DNA of 64,000 nucleotides, from the NCBI GenBank assembly GCA_038503035.1, contig JAVSML010021640.1, positions 1 through 64,000 on the forward strand, given 5' to 3'. Positions within the stretch are counted from its first letter, which is position 1; the number at the start of each line of letters is the position of its first letter. This document shows positions 22,795-34,370 of the stretch, piece after piece. The stretch comes from Crocodylus rhombifer (Eukaryota; Chordata; Crocodylia; Crocodylidae). Position numbers and translations under genes: made by a program. The notes below the pieces were generated by a model. The model worked only from the letters and a program-made list of their open reading frames with translations. It had not been told where the DNA came from and ran no database searches.

Positions 22795-22826
22795 TTTTTT
22801 TTTTTTTTTTTTTTTTCTCTCCACAG
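22795..22826 (+). promoter_or_regulatory. CMTR2: Splice acceptor of the CMTR2 coding exon
   Basis: A long uninterrupted T tract followed by CTCTCCACAG is a strong polypyrimidine-AG acceptor. The exon begins at 22827, 19 bases before the start codon, which matches a gene whose coding sequence sits in its last exon after non-coding leader exons. Confidence 0.8.
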
Positions 22827-22845
22827 ATAGTGGGTCAATCCAAGA

Positions 22846-25152
22846 ATGAACACATGTAAGAAACCTTGTGTTGAGCAAACTACAGACCTTGAAAATTTTG
22901 ACTCTGAGGTGGTTGCTGAAATTGAGGGCCTCTTTGAAAAGAGGTTCTCATATACTAAACCTCTGAATAATGAATGGCAACTACCAGATTCCAAAGATGC
23001 ATTTATCTGCAATCACGAGGAATTTAACTCACTTCTTGCTATGAAAGACTCCATGAATAAAGTGAAAAACCAGCTGAGTGATAAGAAACTGGATGAATGG
23101 CATCAGCATACATCTTTCACGAATAAAGCAGGGAAAATCATTCCTCATGTGAAGAAATCTCTGAATGCTGAGCTATGTACTCAGGCGTGGTGCAAATTCC
23201 ATGAGATTTTATGCAGTTTTCCCCTTCTTCCAGAAGCAGCTCTTCAGAACGGAGAACTTAATACTGTCCATCTCTGTGAAGCACCTGGTGCTTTTATAGC
23301 CAGTCTTAACCACTATTTAAAATCCCATCATATCCCTTGCGATTGGAACTGGGTAGCCAATACTCTGAATCCATATCATGAAGCAAATGACACTCTTATG
23401 ATGATTATGGATGACCGTCTTATTGCAAATACCTTGCCATTGTGGTACTTTGGTCCAGATAACACTGGAGATGTCATGATGCTGAAACATCTAGAAGGAC
23501 TTCAGCACTTTATAAGCAATATGGCTACGGTTCACTTGGTCACTGCTGATGGGAGCTTTGACTGCCAAGGAAATCCAGGTGAACAAGAAGCCCTTGTTTC
23601 TCCTCTACATTACTGTGAAGCAGTCAGTGCTTTGAGGATACTAGGCAGTGGTGGCTCCTTTGTTTTGAAGATGTTTACTTTGTTTGAACATTGTTCTGCC
23701 AACCTGATTTTTCTGCTAAACTGTTCCTTTGAGGAGGTTCACATCTTTAAACCTGCCACCAGCAAAGCTGGGAACTCAGAAGTGTATGTGATATGTCTTC
23801 ATTACATGGGCAGAGAGGCGATTCATCCCCTTCTGTCCAAGATGATACAGAACTTTGGAAAAGACATGGTCAGTAAAGCACTTTTCCCTCAACATGTAAT
23901 TCCAGAGTCTTTTCTTAAAATACATGAAGAATGCTGTGCGTTCTTCCACAAGTACCAAATAGAGACTATCTATGAGAACATTGGACTTTTTGAGTGCATG
24001 GGGGAAGTGGAACAAACAAAACTGAACAACTTACGGGACTGTGCAGTAGAATTCTTCATGAAAAAATTCAACATGAAACCCATTGCCAGAAATAAATGGC
24101 TAGTGAAGAAACCTCAGGCAGGTTACAGTATGAATGCAAAGTGGTTTGGACGGAGGAACAAGTATTTTAGTACCTACAATGAAAGAAAGATGCTAGAGTC
24201 CCTTACATGGGAAGATAAAGTGGCAAAAGGTTACCTTAACCATTGGGCTGAAGAACATGTTCTAAGTAATGGGAAAAGCTGTATTTTGGAAGGGTCATCC
24301 TCTAACCTTGAGTGCAGCTTGTGGTACATCTTGGAGGGAAAGAGGCTTCCAAAAGTAAAATGCTCTCCATTCTGTGATGACGAAGTCTTGAAAGACCTCA
24401 ATGAAGCCATTGGGGAATTGCTAGTAGGCAGACTGAAAACAGATTCCCTGTCCAGACAAGTGCAGCAGTCTTGTCAATCTTGCCATGTTGTCACTGATGC
24501 AGTTATACTATCTGAATTGTCTAATCTTACCAAGTGCCATGAGGAAGTTGCAAATGAAAGCTGTGGTGACCACATCAAGTGCCTTGTGATGGGCCTTCCA
24601 TTTCTTTGTGATGCCAAAAGCCAGTCTAATATGGAGATTAGTTTTTTGGACTCGGCTACGCTATTGACTTTCACCTGTTCTTTGCTTCATGATGGAGAGC
24701 CAAAATATCAGCAGCAGCTCCTAGATCATGTTCTACTCTCGCTGAAACAGCTTCGAACAGGAGATGCTTTTATTTTACCTATTCTTTCTTGCTTTACGCG
24801 CTTCACAGCTGGCCTCATTTTTGTACTGCAAAGCTGTTTCAGATGCATCACATTTGCTTGCCCCATATCCTTTGAGCCTCTAAGGACTAATGCGGTTCTG
24901 TTGTGCATTGGCTATCAGGGTCTTCCAAATCTAGTTGCTGAGTATTTGCAGCATCTGAATGAACTAATGAGCTCTTTGCTGGACTCTGACTCTTCCCAGC
25001 AGGTTTTGCAGTTTGTCCCCATGGAGACTCTCCTAAAAGGCACATTACTGGACTTTTTATGGGACTTGAACACTACAATTGCAAAGCGACAACTCCATTT
25101 GATTATACAAGTTGAGCAGCAACAAATGATCAGTAATCTTAATTTTAAATGA
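22846..25152 (+). CDS. CMTR2: Cap-specific mRNA (nucleoside-2'-O-)-methyltransferase 2
   Basis: CMTR2 transfers a methyl group from S-adenosylmethionine to the ribose 2'-OH of the second transcribed nucleotide of capped mRNA and small nuclear RNA (cap2 formation). The 768-residue protein is uninterrupted and nearly the length of the mammalian protein (about 770). Visible motifs: a conserved N-terminal block with FTNKAGKI (91-98); RFM-type methyltransferase domain at about 110-325, with catalytic Lys117 (QAWCKFHE), the AdoMet-binding loop CEAPGAF (144-150), Asp235 (VTADGSFDC) and Lys275 (GSFVLKMF), so the K-D-K triad is intact; and a C-terminal degenerate methyltransferase-like half ending at about 745 with [20 protein letters not shown]. 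The start is the first ATG after the splice acceptor. The coding sequence is a single exon, as in other vertebrates. Nothing suggests a retrocopy: there is an upstream intron and a CpG island, and no poly(A) remnant follows the stop. Confidence 0.97.
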   Translation: MNTCKKPCVEQTTDLENFDSEVVAEIEGLFEKRFSYTKPLNNEWQLPDSKDAFICNHEEFNSLLAMKDSMNKVKNQLSDKKLDEWHQHTSFTNKAGKIIPHVKKSLNAELCTQAWCKFHEILCSFPLLPEAALQNGELNTVHLCEAPGAFIASLNHYLKSHHIPCDWNWVANTLNPYHEANDTLMMIMDDRLIANTLPLWYFGPDNTGDVMMLKHLEGLQHFISNMATVHLVTADGSFDCQGNPGEQEALVSPLHYCEAVSALRILGSGGSFVLKMFTLFEHCSANLIFLLNCSFEEVHIFKPATSKAGNSEVYVICLHYMGREAIHPLLSKMIQNFGKDMVSKALFPQHVIPESFLKIHEECCAFFHKYQIETIYENIGLFECMGEVEQTKLNNLRDCAVEFFMKKFNMKPIARNKWLVKKPQAGYSMNAKWFGRRNKYFSTYNERKMLESLTWEDKVAKGYLNHWAEEHVLSNGKSCILEGSSSNLECSLWYILEGKRLPKVKCSPFCDDEVLKDLNEAIGELLVGRLKTDSLSRQVQQSCQSCHVVTDAVILSELSNLTKCHEEVANESCGDHIKCLVMGLPFLCDAKSQSNMEISFLDSATLLTFTCSLLHDGEPKYQQQLLDHVLLSLKQLRTGDAFILPILSCFTRFTAGLIFVLQSCFRCITFACPISFEPLRTNAVLLCIGYQGLPNLVAEYLQHLNELMSSLLDSDSSQQVLQFVPMETLLKGTLLDFLWDLNTTIAKRQLHLIIQVEQQQMISNLNFK

Positions 25153-26787
25153 TTCTAGAATTGAGCAGGTAGCTATTGACTGAGAAGATTCAGTTCATTG
25201 GCCGTTTAAAGTTCTTTTTGTTTTTATTTCCTTTATTTGTTAACTAGTGAATTGCCCCTCAAGAATGTGCTACCACCCCGTGCTGCTATTGCCACCTCCT
25301 AGGAGGGTGGGGGCAAAAGAGGAGTTTGCAGCCACCAGCCTGTGCTGCTGCTGCTGCTGCTGCTTCACATCCAGTCCCGTATGGGCCCCCCACCCCCAGC
25401 ACTCAGCTGCCTGACTGTGTGTGTGTCTGCCTATGTAGAGCACTCTGATTAGTTGTTTCAGTAAGCACTGTGATTGGCTGCCAAGTGTTATGGACAGACA
25501 GATGAGTGACTTGTACCTTTTCATGTTCCTTTTAAATTTTTACATTAATATAATCCTTATCTAGATGCCCTATTGACATGCAGGCATCATAGTGACTGAT
25601 TCTCTTAAAAAGGTTGTCAGGAACTTTATTGGTGCTACTGCTAATCAGCCAGTAGAGGCTGTTGTTGAGAGAGACTAAGGAGCTAGATGTGTCATCTTGA
25701 TACTTCTCTCCATCGCTTGGTTTTTGGGGGGCCCAAGTCTGTTGTTGATGTGTGCTAGCTTTTAGCATTTCCAAGTCAGCTACATTTTCCATTCAGTTAA
25801 GCAGAGGCTATCAGCACTATTGCCTGCAGGAAGAAACCGAACCTCTTAAAAATACTAGCTTGCTGAAAACACCGGCCTATTCAAATCCAGTTAAGATTTG
25901 CTTAAAAAATTCTGTTTTGCAAGATGTTAATCTAGCTGACCTGAAATCATGTTGGTTAAGATCTACATTTTCAAAAGAATCTAGGTGCCTCCACTTGCCT
26001 GTATTTAGACCCTTAAGGACCAACACTTGAGAGAAGAGAAACCTTTTAGAAGAGGATTAAATTTCAGAAAGTGGCAAGGAACTCAAGTTAGGCACTTTGG
26101 TAATGAAAGAACCCAATTCCCCAGTCACTTTTGAAAGTGGCTACTAAGACACTCTGATATCAATGTTCTGATCTAGTAAAATGGGAAGAGATCTTTTTTA
26201 CACAACTGAATGGTATTTTTTAAACCCAATTGTAACTTCTTCATTTTTAGTTTTCCTGCTGGTACTTGTGTGTTGTCTGTGCAATGCCATCAGTAACTTA
26301 CCAGTATGTAGGCCCTGGGTCAGACTTAAAGGGGAAGGAAAACTATTTTGTGATCAGGATTTGGATTGTAGAATACTCCATGTTACACAGCATTGCTTGT
26401 CAGCAGCATGGCACTGGTGTGCGAGTTGGGACTCCTGGGTTTTAAGTGCCATCTGTGCAACTGTGCGTGGTCTTGGGAAAGTTATTTCAGTGCCTTATGC
26501 CTCCATTTCCCCATCAATAAACTGGCCACAATAATTTATCTTACAAGTGTGGTAGGAAACTTGATCGATGAGAGCCCTAGGTGAAACTGAGAACTACCTA
26601 ATGGCTGCCATTAAGAGTTCTCCAACTGATCTCAATTAAGCAATATTGTGCAGTTTACACATACAAAAGGTTCTTACACTGTGAACACTGAGATGATGGA
26701 GCCAAAAAAAATGTATGAAACACTTCAAAATTGGACATGGGCGTTTCTCACTATTTGATTTGATCTTTTTTTTAGGAGTGAAATAAA
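25153..26787 (+). other. CMTR2: Probable CMTR2 3' UTR
   Basis: Sequence after the stop codon. It contains a (CTG)7 microsatellite at about 25343-25363. Candidate polyadenylation signals are ATTAAA at 26056-26061 and AATAAA at 26782-26787. Which is used, and the exact transcript end, cannot be determined from sequence. Confidence 0.5.
26400..26580 (+). repeat. MIR-type SINE
   Basis: GAGTTGGGACTCCTGGGTTTT, GGTCTTGGGAAAGTTATTTC, GCCTCCATTTCCCCATCAATAAAC and ATAATTTATCTTAC follow the MIR consensus order from the core region to the 3' part. The orientation is the same as CMTR2, so an AATAAA in it (26515-26520) is repeat-derived. Confidence 0.8.
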
Positions 26788-28844
26788 GCAAGCAGGCAGT
26801 TGGCACTGTTTAAGGAGAGCCAGGTTTTACTTTTTTATATTGTTCCTTTAAGATCTAATTTTCTAGGACCTAGCTCATTCATTAAAATTTAGTCTCCAAA
26901 TGGTCGTTTACATGCTCACAGAAGAAGAGGAAAATGGTGTAAAAAGGGGGAGAAAAGGTACATCTTTCATGCTGGTGCTCAGGACTTGACAGAAATGTGA
27001 GAGATGAGTGGGGTTACTAAAAGGAAAATATAGTTTCCTGATTAATTATCAGTCACCCTATGGAAGCACTTCTAATTATATAATGTGGGAGCTTGAGGGA
27101 TAATTGATTACTAGCGGCGATTAAAAGCACAGTTGAAAAACTGCTCTGTCTGGCAGTGCTGCATGTTTAATAGTCTTTCTTGCCATTTTGATGGGGCAGA
27201 GTTTAATGCATTTAACGGTTCATTTTTTTGAGTGTTTTGATAGGTGCCCAAGTTGATTGCTGGAGTCTGACTCATTCATACCATTCTCTACAGAATTTGC
27301 TAAGTGGATCTCTGGGATTGGTTACTACTCATTTTATCATATTTAAAATAACCTGTCCTAATTCAACTGATATGAGCCAAGTCTCCTGTCATGTACAGAT
27401 GAGCTGTGCTGGGGAGCAGAGCTTAGGGCTCAAGGAACTACATGTAACAGTAATTTATCAAGTGGGAGTTTTGAAAGCCTAGGAAGCAAAAGGTAGAGAG
27501 GCCAGGAAGGGCCAAAAAGGAAATACTGAGGAATGAAAAAGTGATAGAAGCAGAGCAAGGAATCTGTAAATGTGAAAGGGATGAGGAGGGGGAGAAGGAT
27601 ATAGTTGGGGCCCATGGGTCTGGCAAAACGGAGTATTACAAGGCCTTCCTGTAAAAGCCTGAAGTACAGTATCATAAATACTACCCTTCTTGCCCCCATG
27701 TTGGAGAGAACAAACAAAACAGAGATATCATAATTCAGCAAATAACCAGGGCCCTTGCTTTCCCTCTTTCTTTAGAAGTATAGATTTATTTGTTTTTTAA
27801 AGAAGGAAATTTATCTGAATCTGTCTCTTGCCTCCACTCAGTTGACCTATCTGGGAAAACATCTCTGTGTTATCCCACTCCATTCCCTTTCCCTAACATA
27901 GCATCTCCTAGATACAGGTGCTGCTTCCTTAAGGAGAGGCTTTCTACAGTGAAGGAGATCTCAGACTATTCCAATGTACATGGTTTGAGGGAGGGAAGAT
28001 GAAAGCTTGAACTAAAGCCAGGGTGTTCCAAGTTAGGAATGTCACTTAATTTATTGTGAACTTCCTGGGTTGCACATGTATATCAGAACCTACTTAAAAA
28101 TTATAGGCTCCCTAAAGAACAGTAACATTTAAATATTACCATTGTGATTTTGAGTTGTATAACTGCTATGAAGAAGGAGTTAACCTCTCTAAATGGAGAA
28201 GGAGAGTCTCATTTTGCTGTCAGTTTCTTTCATAAATTTTTGTTCAGTTGAGGATGAGGTCTATTTAAATGCTTCAGAATCTTTTAAGTATTTTCAATGG
28301 CAGTTTTTTGTTTTGTTTTTACCTACTGCCATTTGAAGAGGAACTGGATTGTTGATGTTAATGTTTTAGAAGTTGCAGCTTCTCTTCAGTGAACGTGATG
28401 GGAAGAGATCAAGTCAGATATGCTTTGCCGAGCTGTACAGTGTACAGAATTGATAAATGCACGAGTGATGAGAATCAGATACAGATTTGGTTTATTTGGC
28501 AGCCCTGCTGTTAGATTCCAGTTACAAGTTTGTATTAAGGCTCTTGTGATTGATTTGTTAGATAACCAGGGACAGCCAGTCTTGTCAGCTTAATTTCTTA
28601 AGGTTTTGGGACCTTATTTTGATTGTGCCTCTGTACCAGTGTGACTACTTACTTCAAACCGTTACACGAATATAAAACAAATTTTAAGTGAAATTTTTAA
28701 ATTGGAACCCCAATTTATCCAGTGAAATGACTGTGTTTATATTTTGAGTGCATTAAGGTTTAAAGACTTACCAGTTTTTTTTTATTTGTATTATCAATAA
28801 TTGCATTTAAATTCAATTGGCTGTCCGCTTATATGTTTGCCACT
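26788..28844. other. Non-coding DNA
   Basis: AT-rich sequence downstream of CMTR2 with no frame, RNA gene or repeat I can identify. Confidence 0.45.
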
Positions 28845-29002
28845 CCCCCCCCCCCCCCCCCCCCCCCCCTCTGTCTTTTCTTCTTTTTTTTGATTTCTTT
28901 TTTGTCTTTTCTTTTTTTTTTTTTTTTTTTTTTAACACAAATCCCCTTTTAATTTTTTTTTGTTTCCCTTTTTTTTTTTTCCCCCCCCCCCCCCCCCCCC
29001 CC
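28845..29002. repeat. Homopolymer-rich low-complexity tract
   Basis: A run of 25 C (28845-28869), then about 110 bases almost entirely T with scattered C and G, then 22 C (28981-29002). Predicted proteins on either strand here are artefacts. Lengths are likely unreliable because sequencing slips on such runs. Confidence 0.9.
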
Positions 29003-32000
29003 ATTTTATTTTTTTATTTCTATAAAATGTAATGAGATTTCTGGTATGATACTTAGTCCTCTCTTACAATGGCACTAATTGCTCTCTATTAGTCTTCATT
29101 TTAAGTTGAATCTGTCAAATAACTGGTAGTAAAAATAGAATGTTTGGTAGAATTATTGCATGTTAGCAAAGCAATTAGGGGCTTGAAGGAAAAGGCTTGG
29201 TGTAAATTAGTGATAGAAAGGAACGGAAGTCTAATATTTTGGATGTTTAGTTGGGATCTTGATCTAAATTGTTTTGAATACTCATGAGTATTGATTAATT
29301 GGAAAGCACAGTATGACCATTAAACTATGTAGCCCTATGAGTAAGTTGGGGTTTTTTTGGTCTTTTGTGGTAGGTTTTCTTTTTCTTTTTTCTTTTAAAA
29401 AAAACAACAACAAAAAACCCCCCCTTATTTTGTAACATTTATTTTTACCTTGCTCCTTGAAATGTGGAATGATTTTAAATGTTTATTATGTTAACTGAAA
29501 GTAACAAACTAATTTCTTTAGCTGTTTGGATGTCATTAAATTATCCTAGCCTGCATAGCAACATGAGTTGACAACATTTTTTGCCTTCTGGACATGACAG
29601 CCTTGCAAAGTTGTTTGCCCTGAACAGAGGGGTGGGTGGGTGTGTGTGTGTGTGTGTGGGTGTGTGTATTTTTGTTGGTTTGGTTTGGTTTTAAGGATCA
29701 AATAAGCAATTGTTTGTCTTTAGTTGAAGATTTCTCTTCTCCTTCATTCTTGCTCACTATGGCTTAAAGTGTAGGTGAATAGATATTTCTTTGCTCAGAT
29801 CTTTAATAACAGTTTCTCAAGAGCAGGATGGGAGAAACCCTTATTAGAGTTACCATATTTAATTTACAATTTTGTTTCTCTTCTGCTTCATCTCATTTGA
29901 CAGGAAGTACAGTCTGATGGGACAAAATGGAGTTGCATCTCTTTGTACTGGAAATGAAGTCTGCTTATGATTGCTTATCACTAGTTTTTTATTATGCAAT
30001 AACTTGGATTGCCAGCTAATCTTCTGTTAGTTATAAGACTACTTGTAATCCTCACACTGATGCTGAGCTTTAACAGGATACTAAGTGTGTGGAAATTCCA
30101 GATGGTGACGATAGCTGGCTCATAAGAAGCCATAGCTTTTGGAGGGTCCAGTTGCTATTACAATAACTGCCTCTCAGATAAGTCAAATCTTCCCTGACAT
30201 AAACAGGTATTAAATCTGCTGTCTGAAGCTACTGATTGGTGGAATTGTTATGCCATATTTGATCCAGTCCCCTGGAAGGTGGGCTCTTGGTGGTGTAACA
30301 GTCTTGAATGATCTGTTTGTATGTACCTTTTCATGCATTGTATGTGTGTACACATGCTTGTACATATGTATGTATATTGCAAATATTTGTACAAGGCCTC
30401 TACATCAGAATTGCAGTTCTTGCTTTGACTAAGTAGAAAGTTTGTGTGGTGTTTGTCAAAGAGTGTATATTTGTATGTGAAAAGATTATTGTGCCTACCT
30501 AAACTGTCTACTGGATTCTCTGACAGCTGTGAATAATGAATGCAAAGAGTTTGTTTGTTTTGTTTGTTTGTTTGTTTGTAACATTTAGTTTGAAAATAAA
30601 ATATTTTTCCGCTTTAAATGTTCATTTATTTTATCTTTTCTTTTAGACTCCTATCTAAATGTGGATTAAAACTATTAATCAGAATTAGTCAGCAGATTTG
30701 AGGAGAAATCAAATACCTTGAAGAAAAATCAATTTCAATATTTATTTCTTTTCCATTCCGTTCTTGTCCAGTCTTTCTGAACTGCATATTTCCTTTATCT
30801 TATCTTGCCAATCTTCTTTATCTATAGACAGTTATACTATATTCATTCCAGTGATATCTGAGTAACTATGATGGTGGAGAACACTTGATGATTTTGGGTT
30901 TCTAATTCACTTTTTTGTTTTACATTCACAATTCACTGTTAAGAAACTAGCAGCTTTTGAGAGACAGACTTGTACAAAGCTGTGTGAGAGGAGTCTGTAT
31001 GGAACAGAGTTGGCTTGTATACCTGATGTTACAATCATTCCTGCTTGCATGGATATTGCATTTTACTTTAAAAACAAGGAGTTTGTCTTGAGGATCTCCA
31101 ATCCCTCTTAGTTATAGCAGCCTCTCTGCTCTAAGAGGTCTCTTACAATATATATTTTTATCTGCAAAGTCTGTTTCTAAATTCTAATCTAACACTTTTA
31201 GTCCTCTTAAGGGCTTGATTCTGCTGAATAGTATTGGGAAGACAGTGTTGTGCCTTTTTTCTTCTTAGAATCATCTCTGTTGTGCTACCATGAGTTCCAG
31301 CTAACTTTTCTTACCTGTTCTAGATGGGAAATCTATGCCAGGACTGCTTTCAAATTGTAAAAATGTTAAATTGTACAAATATTTGTTCTCTGGATACCTT
31401 GCAAGTGAAAGAACAAGCTGCAGACTAGAAGGTGGAAAAAGATGGTTCTTTTCCCTTTAGCTGTAATAAGAAATAATATGACAACCTTAAACACTGTTGA
31501 TGCTTTAATTTGCTTTGTGTAGATAAAAATTTTCCCCATTGAACTTCTAAATTGAAAGTAGTAGAAAATATGTACTAAATTTGTGGAAAATACTTTCTCC
31601 CTAATTTGAATAAAGCTGTAGTTAATCAACTTCAGACATCATTCTCAAAATGTATTTCAGGACATTGCAAGAATTTGGAAACTGAAGAAAATAAAAATGA
31701 ACAGGGCAGTCGGATCAAATTTGGTCCAAACTGTTGGTAAAAAGCAGCATTTATAAGCTCCAAAATGGAGACCTATTCAAAAGTTGGCATAGTGGTTCCT
31801 GTTCCTTGCCCTCCCTTTCCTTTCCTTTCCAATAACTAGTTCTCTGTAGTAGCTGCATTCCAAACACGGCAGTATTGAATCAGTTCCTGAAACCCACTGA
31901 AAGTGAAGGAGACTATAGACAAAAAAAACTAATATTCACATTTTCAGTGTGACAAATAACTGAACAGCTTTAATAGTGGATTCAGTCAGATATTTGAACT

Positions 32001-34082
32001 ATTTTACTTTCAATAATAGTGGTAGTTTGCTTAACCCAAAACTCTAAATACCTTAATTGTGAATTGTGTGGGGTTTTTTTGGGGTTTTTTTTTTTTTTCC
32101 CCCTTTTAAATATGCCAGTGTGACTTTGTTTAAGCACAGAGGTAAAATGATTCTCTGGTATAGAAGTCTAAGCCAAATGGATCTGAAAATGTGTCACTGA
32201 ACTGTTTCTTTAACTGAGTGGTTCAGCAAACTCTACACTTTTCTTGTTTTGGCCACCCCAGTCTCTGATCAAACTGAAAATACAGACCTTGCTTACTGTA
32301 ACTATGCTCTTAATACTCATACATAATTGGTGCACACAAATTAGTGGCCATTCTTACTTATTAGAAAAATATTCTTCCTTATTAAGAGGCTCCAATGCAT
32401 TTATTAAAATGTATCTTCAGAGCGCATTATTAAATGAAGAAAACAGTTATGACCTATTAAATAACTGTTTATTTAAATTACTGGGAAGGGGATGTGGGAG
32501 AAAGGAGCAGGACTTGATCAGAATGATCTCTGGCTTCAGCTATGAAAAAGATTTTAAAAATTTGTCTCACTAAGAAAAAAGAATGGGTGAATGTTTTCCT
32601 CTGTAATTGAAAAGTCATGCTGAGGTTGCAAACATGTTTCTGGCCAGAGTATTTCCTGTTCTGACATACTCATGCCAGTGATAAGTTAGTTAACACTAAG
32701 GCTCATACTCAGGTGAGGAAGGAGAAGGGCAAATTGTTGTGATGACTTAGTTTGACTCTGGAGAACACTGAAGATTTAATATTTTTTCTGCTTTGTACAT
32801 CAGTGGACAAAAACAGCATTTTTAACTGTTATAGGGAAATACAGTGGAAAATATGCCTGGAGTCACAGCTGGAGTCCAGTGGTCACAGCTGAGTGGCTAG
32901 TGCCTGCTTGTCCAAATTGCAAAGCTCTTTGACAGAGCTGGCAGTCTCTTAGTGCAAGTCTGGAGCAGCAGGGATACTGTGGATCAGGAATGAAGCTTGG
33001 GCTGCGAAACTTATTTGGTATTCCAAGCAATTATTCAGTTAGGTAGCTTGTGGTGACTTAAGCTATGGATATTCTGCTCTCTGTACCCAAGCTAGTTAGT
33101 TTGGAACTGGCTTGGCTAAATCTACATAATGCTGTTGTGACTGCAATGAAGATGCACCTTTTGAGGTGTGCCTGGAACTGGCAAATTATAGTCTATTTTA
33201 ATTCATTGGAAGAAATTCTAGGGCTGGGCACATGTATTAGAGCAAATCTTGCTTCTGTAGGCAGGGGGGAATTTGTGGTGGACTTAGTGGAAGTTCCTGT
33301 TTACATCTCAAAATTAAACAGCTGTGCATGTTTTCTAAGTAACTGCATGGATGTTTAATTTGATGCAAGTGTGAGCTAATACTCTGGGAAACAGGAGAGA
33401 CAGGAGACTTGTTTGTAGCTCAAGAAGTTATCTGTTTTAAAAAATGAGAGTATCAAAGGAGGTAGCCTTCCACTGTTATACCTTGTTTACTCACTTTAGA
33501 AAGGGTAAACTGACAGCCCAGTGTCTATAAAGGCTGGAATTTATAAATCAAGTAAGTGCTAAATGTACAAAGTTTAAATATACTATAGATCTGTATAGTT
33601 GCATGCTGATATTGCCCTGTAACACATAAAGGTCTGTGCACAAGTCTAAACCAAAACATAGAACAAAGCCATCATGCTACCTGAAATCTGTATTGCCATG
33701 AGTTGTCAGTAAAGCTATTTATGTGCATAACTGGTATGAATACTCCCATGGAAGTTGATGGAACTTGTTGCCTCAGTAAAGACTTGTAGATCCAGGCCTA
33801 ACTTTGCCCTTTTTCTTTCCATTCAAAGATCTGCGTGCTCATTCCAGATATTAATGGATTAAACACTGCAGTCCCCATATACAAATGGGAAACACTAAGT
33901 GAAACCTCTGACTAAACAAGCAGGTCCTTTGATCGAGGGATGGATTTTAAACATAAGGCTCCTAGTGCAAAACATCAGTCTTATGTAAGTGACCTAACTT
34001 TGATCACTGCAACACTATCCTCCAGCCATGAAATGACCTAAGCATCTTCTGGAAGGATCAGTAACAGCAATGCTGTCTAGGA
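29003..34082. other. Repeat-poor non-coding DNA
   Basis: Five kilobases of AT-rich DNA without LINE or hAT sequence that I can see. It contains a (TG)n microsatellite at about 29637-29668 and a (TTTG)n tract at about 30549-30580. No coding exon with splice sites and a convincing protein was found. Confidence 0.45.
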
Positions 34083-34362
34083 CATCAGTTCCCAACCTTG
34101 GGGCGTGACCCACATCAGGGTGGTGGAGGATCCTCTGTAGGGTTGCAAAAGGCCCTCGCGTGCACACACGTGCATGTGGCCTGGGAGGGGTGGGTGGGTG
34201 AGGCGGGGCTGCCACACACAAAGGGGGCAACAGCAGCGCCCTGGCCCCCAGGCCACCACCTCCGCTGCACTCCACTCCCAGCACTCCCCACAGCACCAGG
34301 GCGGGAGGTCCTCTTGGTGGCCAATTCAGGGTTGCAGCAAAAAAAAAGGTTGGGAACCACTG
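34083..34362. mobile_element. hAT-like non-autonomous element, 280 bp
   Basis: Right end GGTTGGGAACCACTG and left end CATCAGTTCCCAACC are inverted copies with three mismatches. The 8-base target duplication GTCTAGGA is perfect (34075-34082 and 34363-34370). The interior is GC-rich with no transposase. Confidence 0.9.
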
Positions 34363-34370
34363 GTCTAGGA

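Noticed and set aside
25336..25365. Polyglutamine-coding repeat on the minus strand
   Set aside because: Only seven CTG units in a 3' UTR, with no supporting gene on that strand.
28813..29032. Lysine/glycine-rich and phenylalanine/proline-rich small proteins
   Set aside because: They are translations of poly-C and poly-T tracts.
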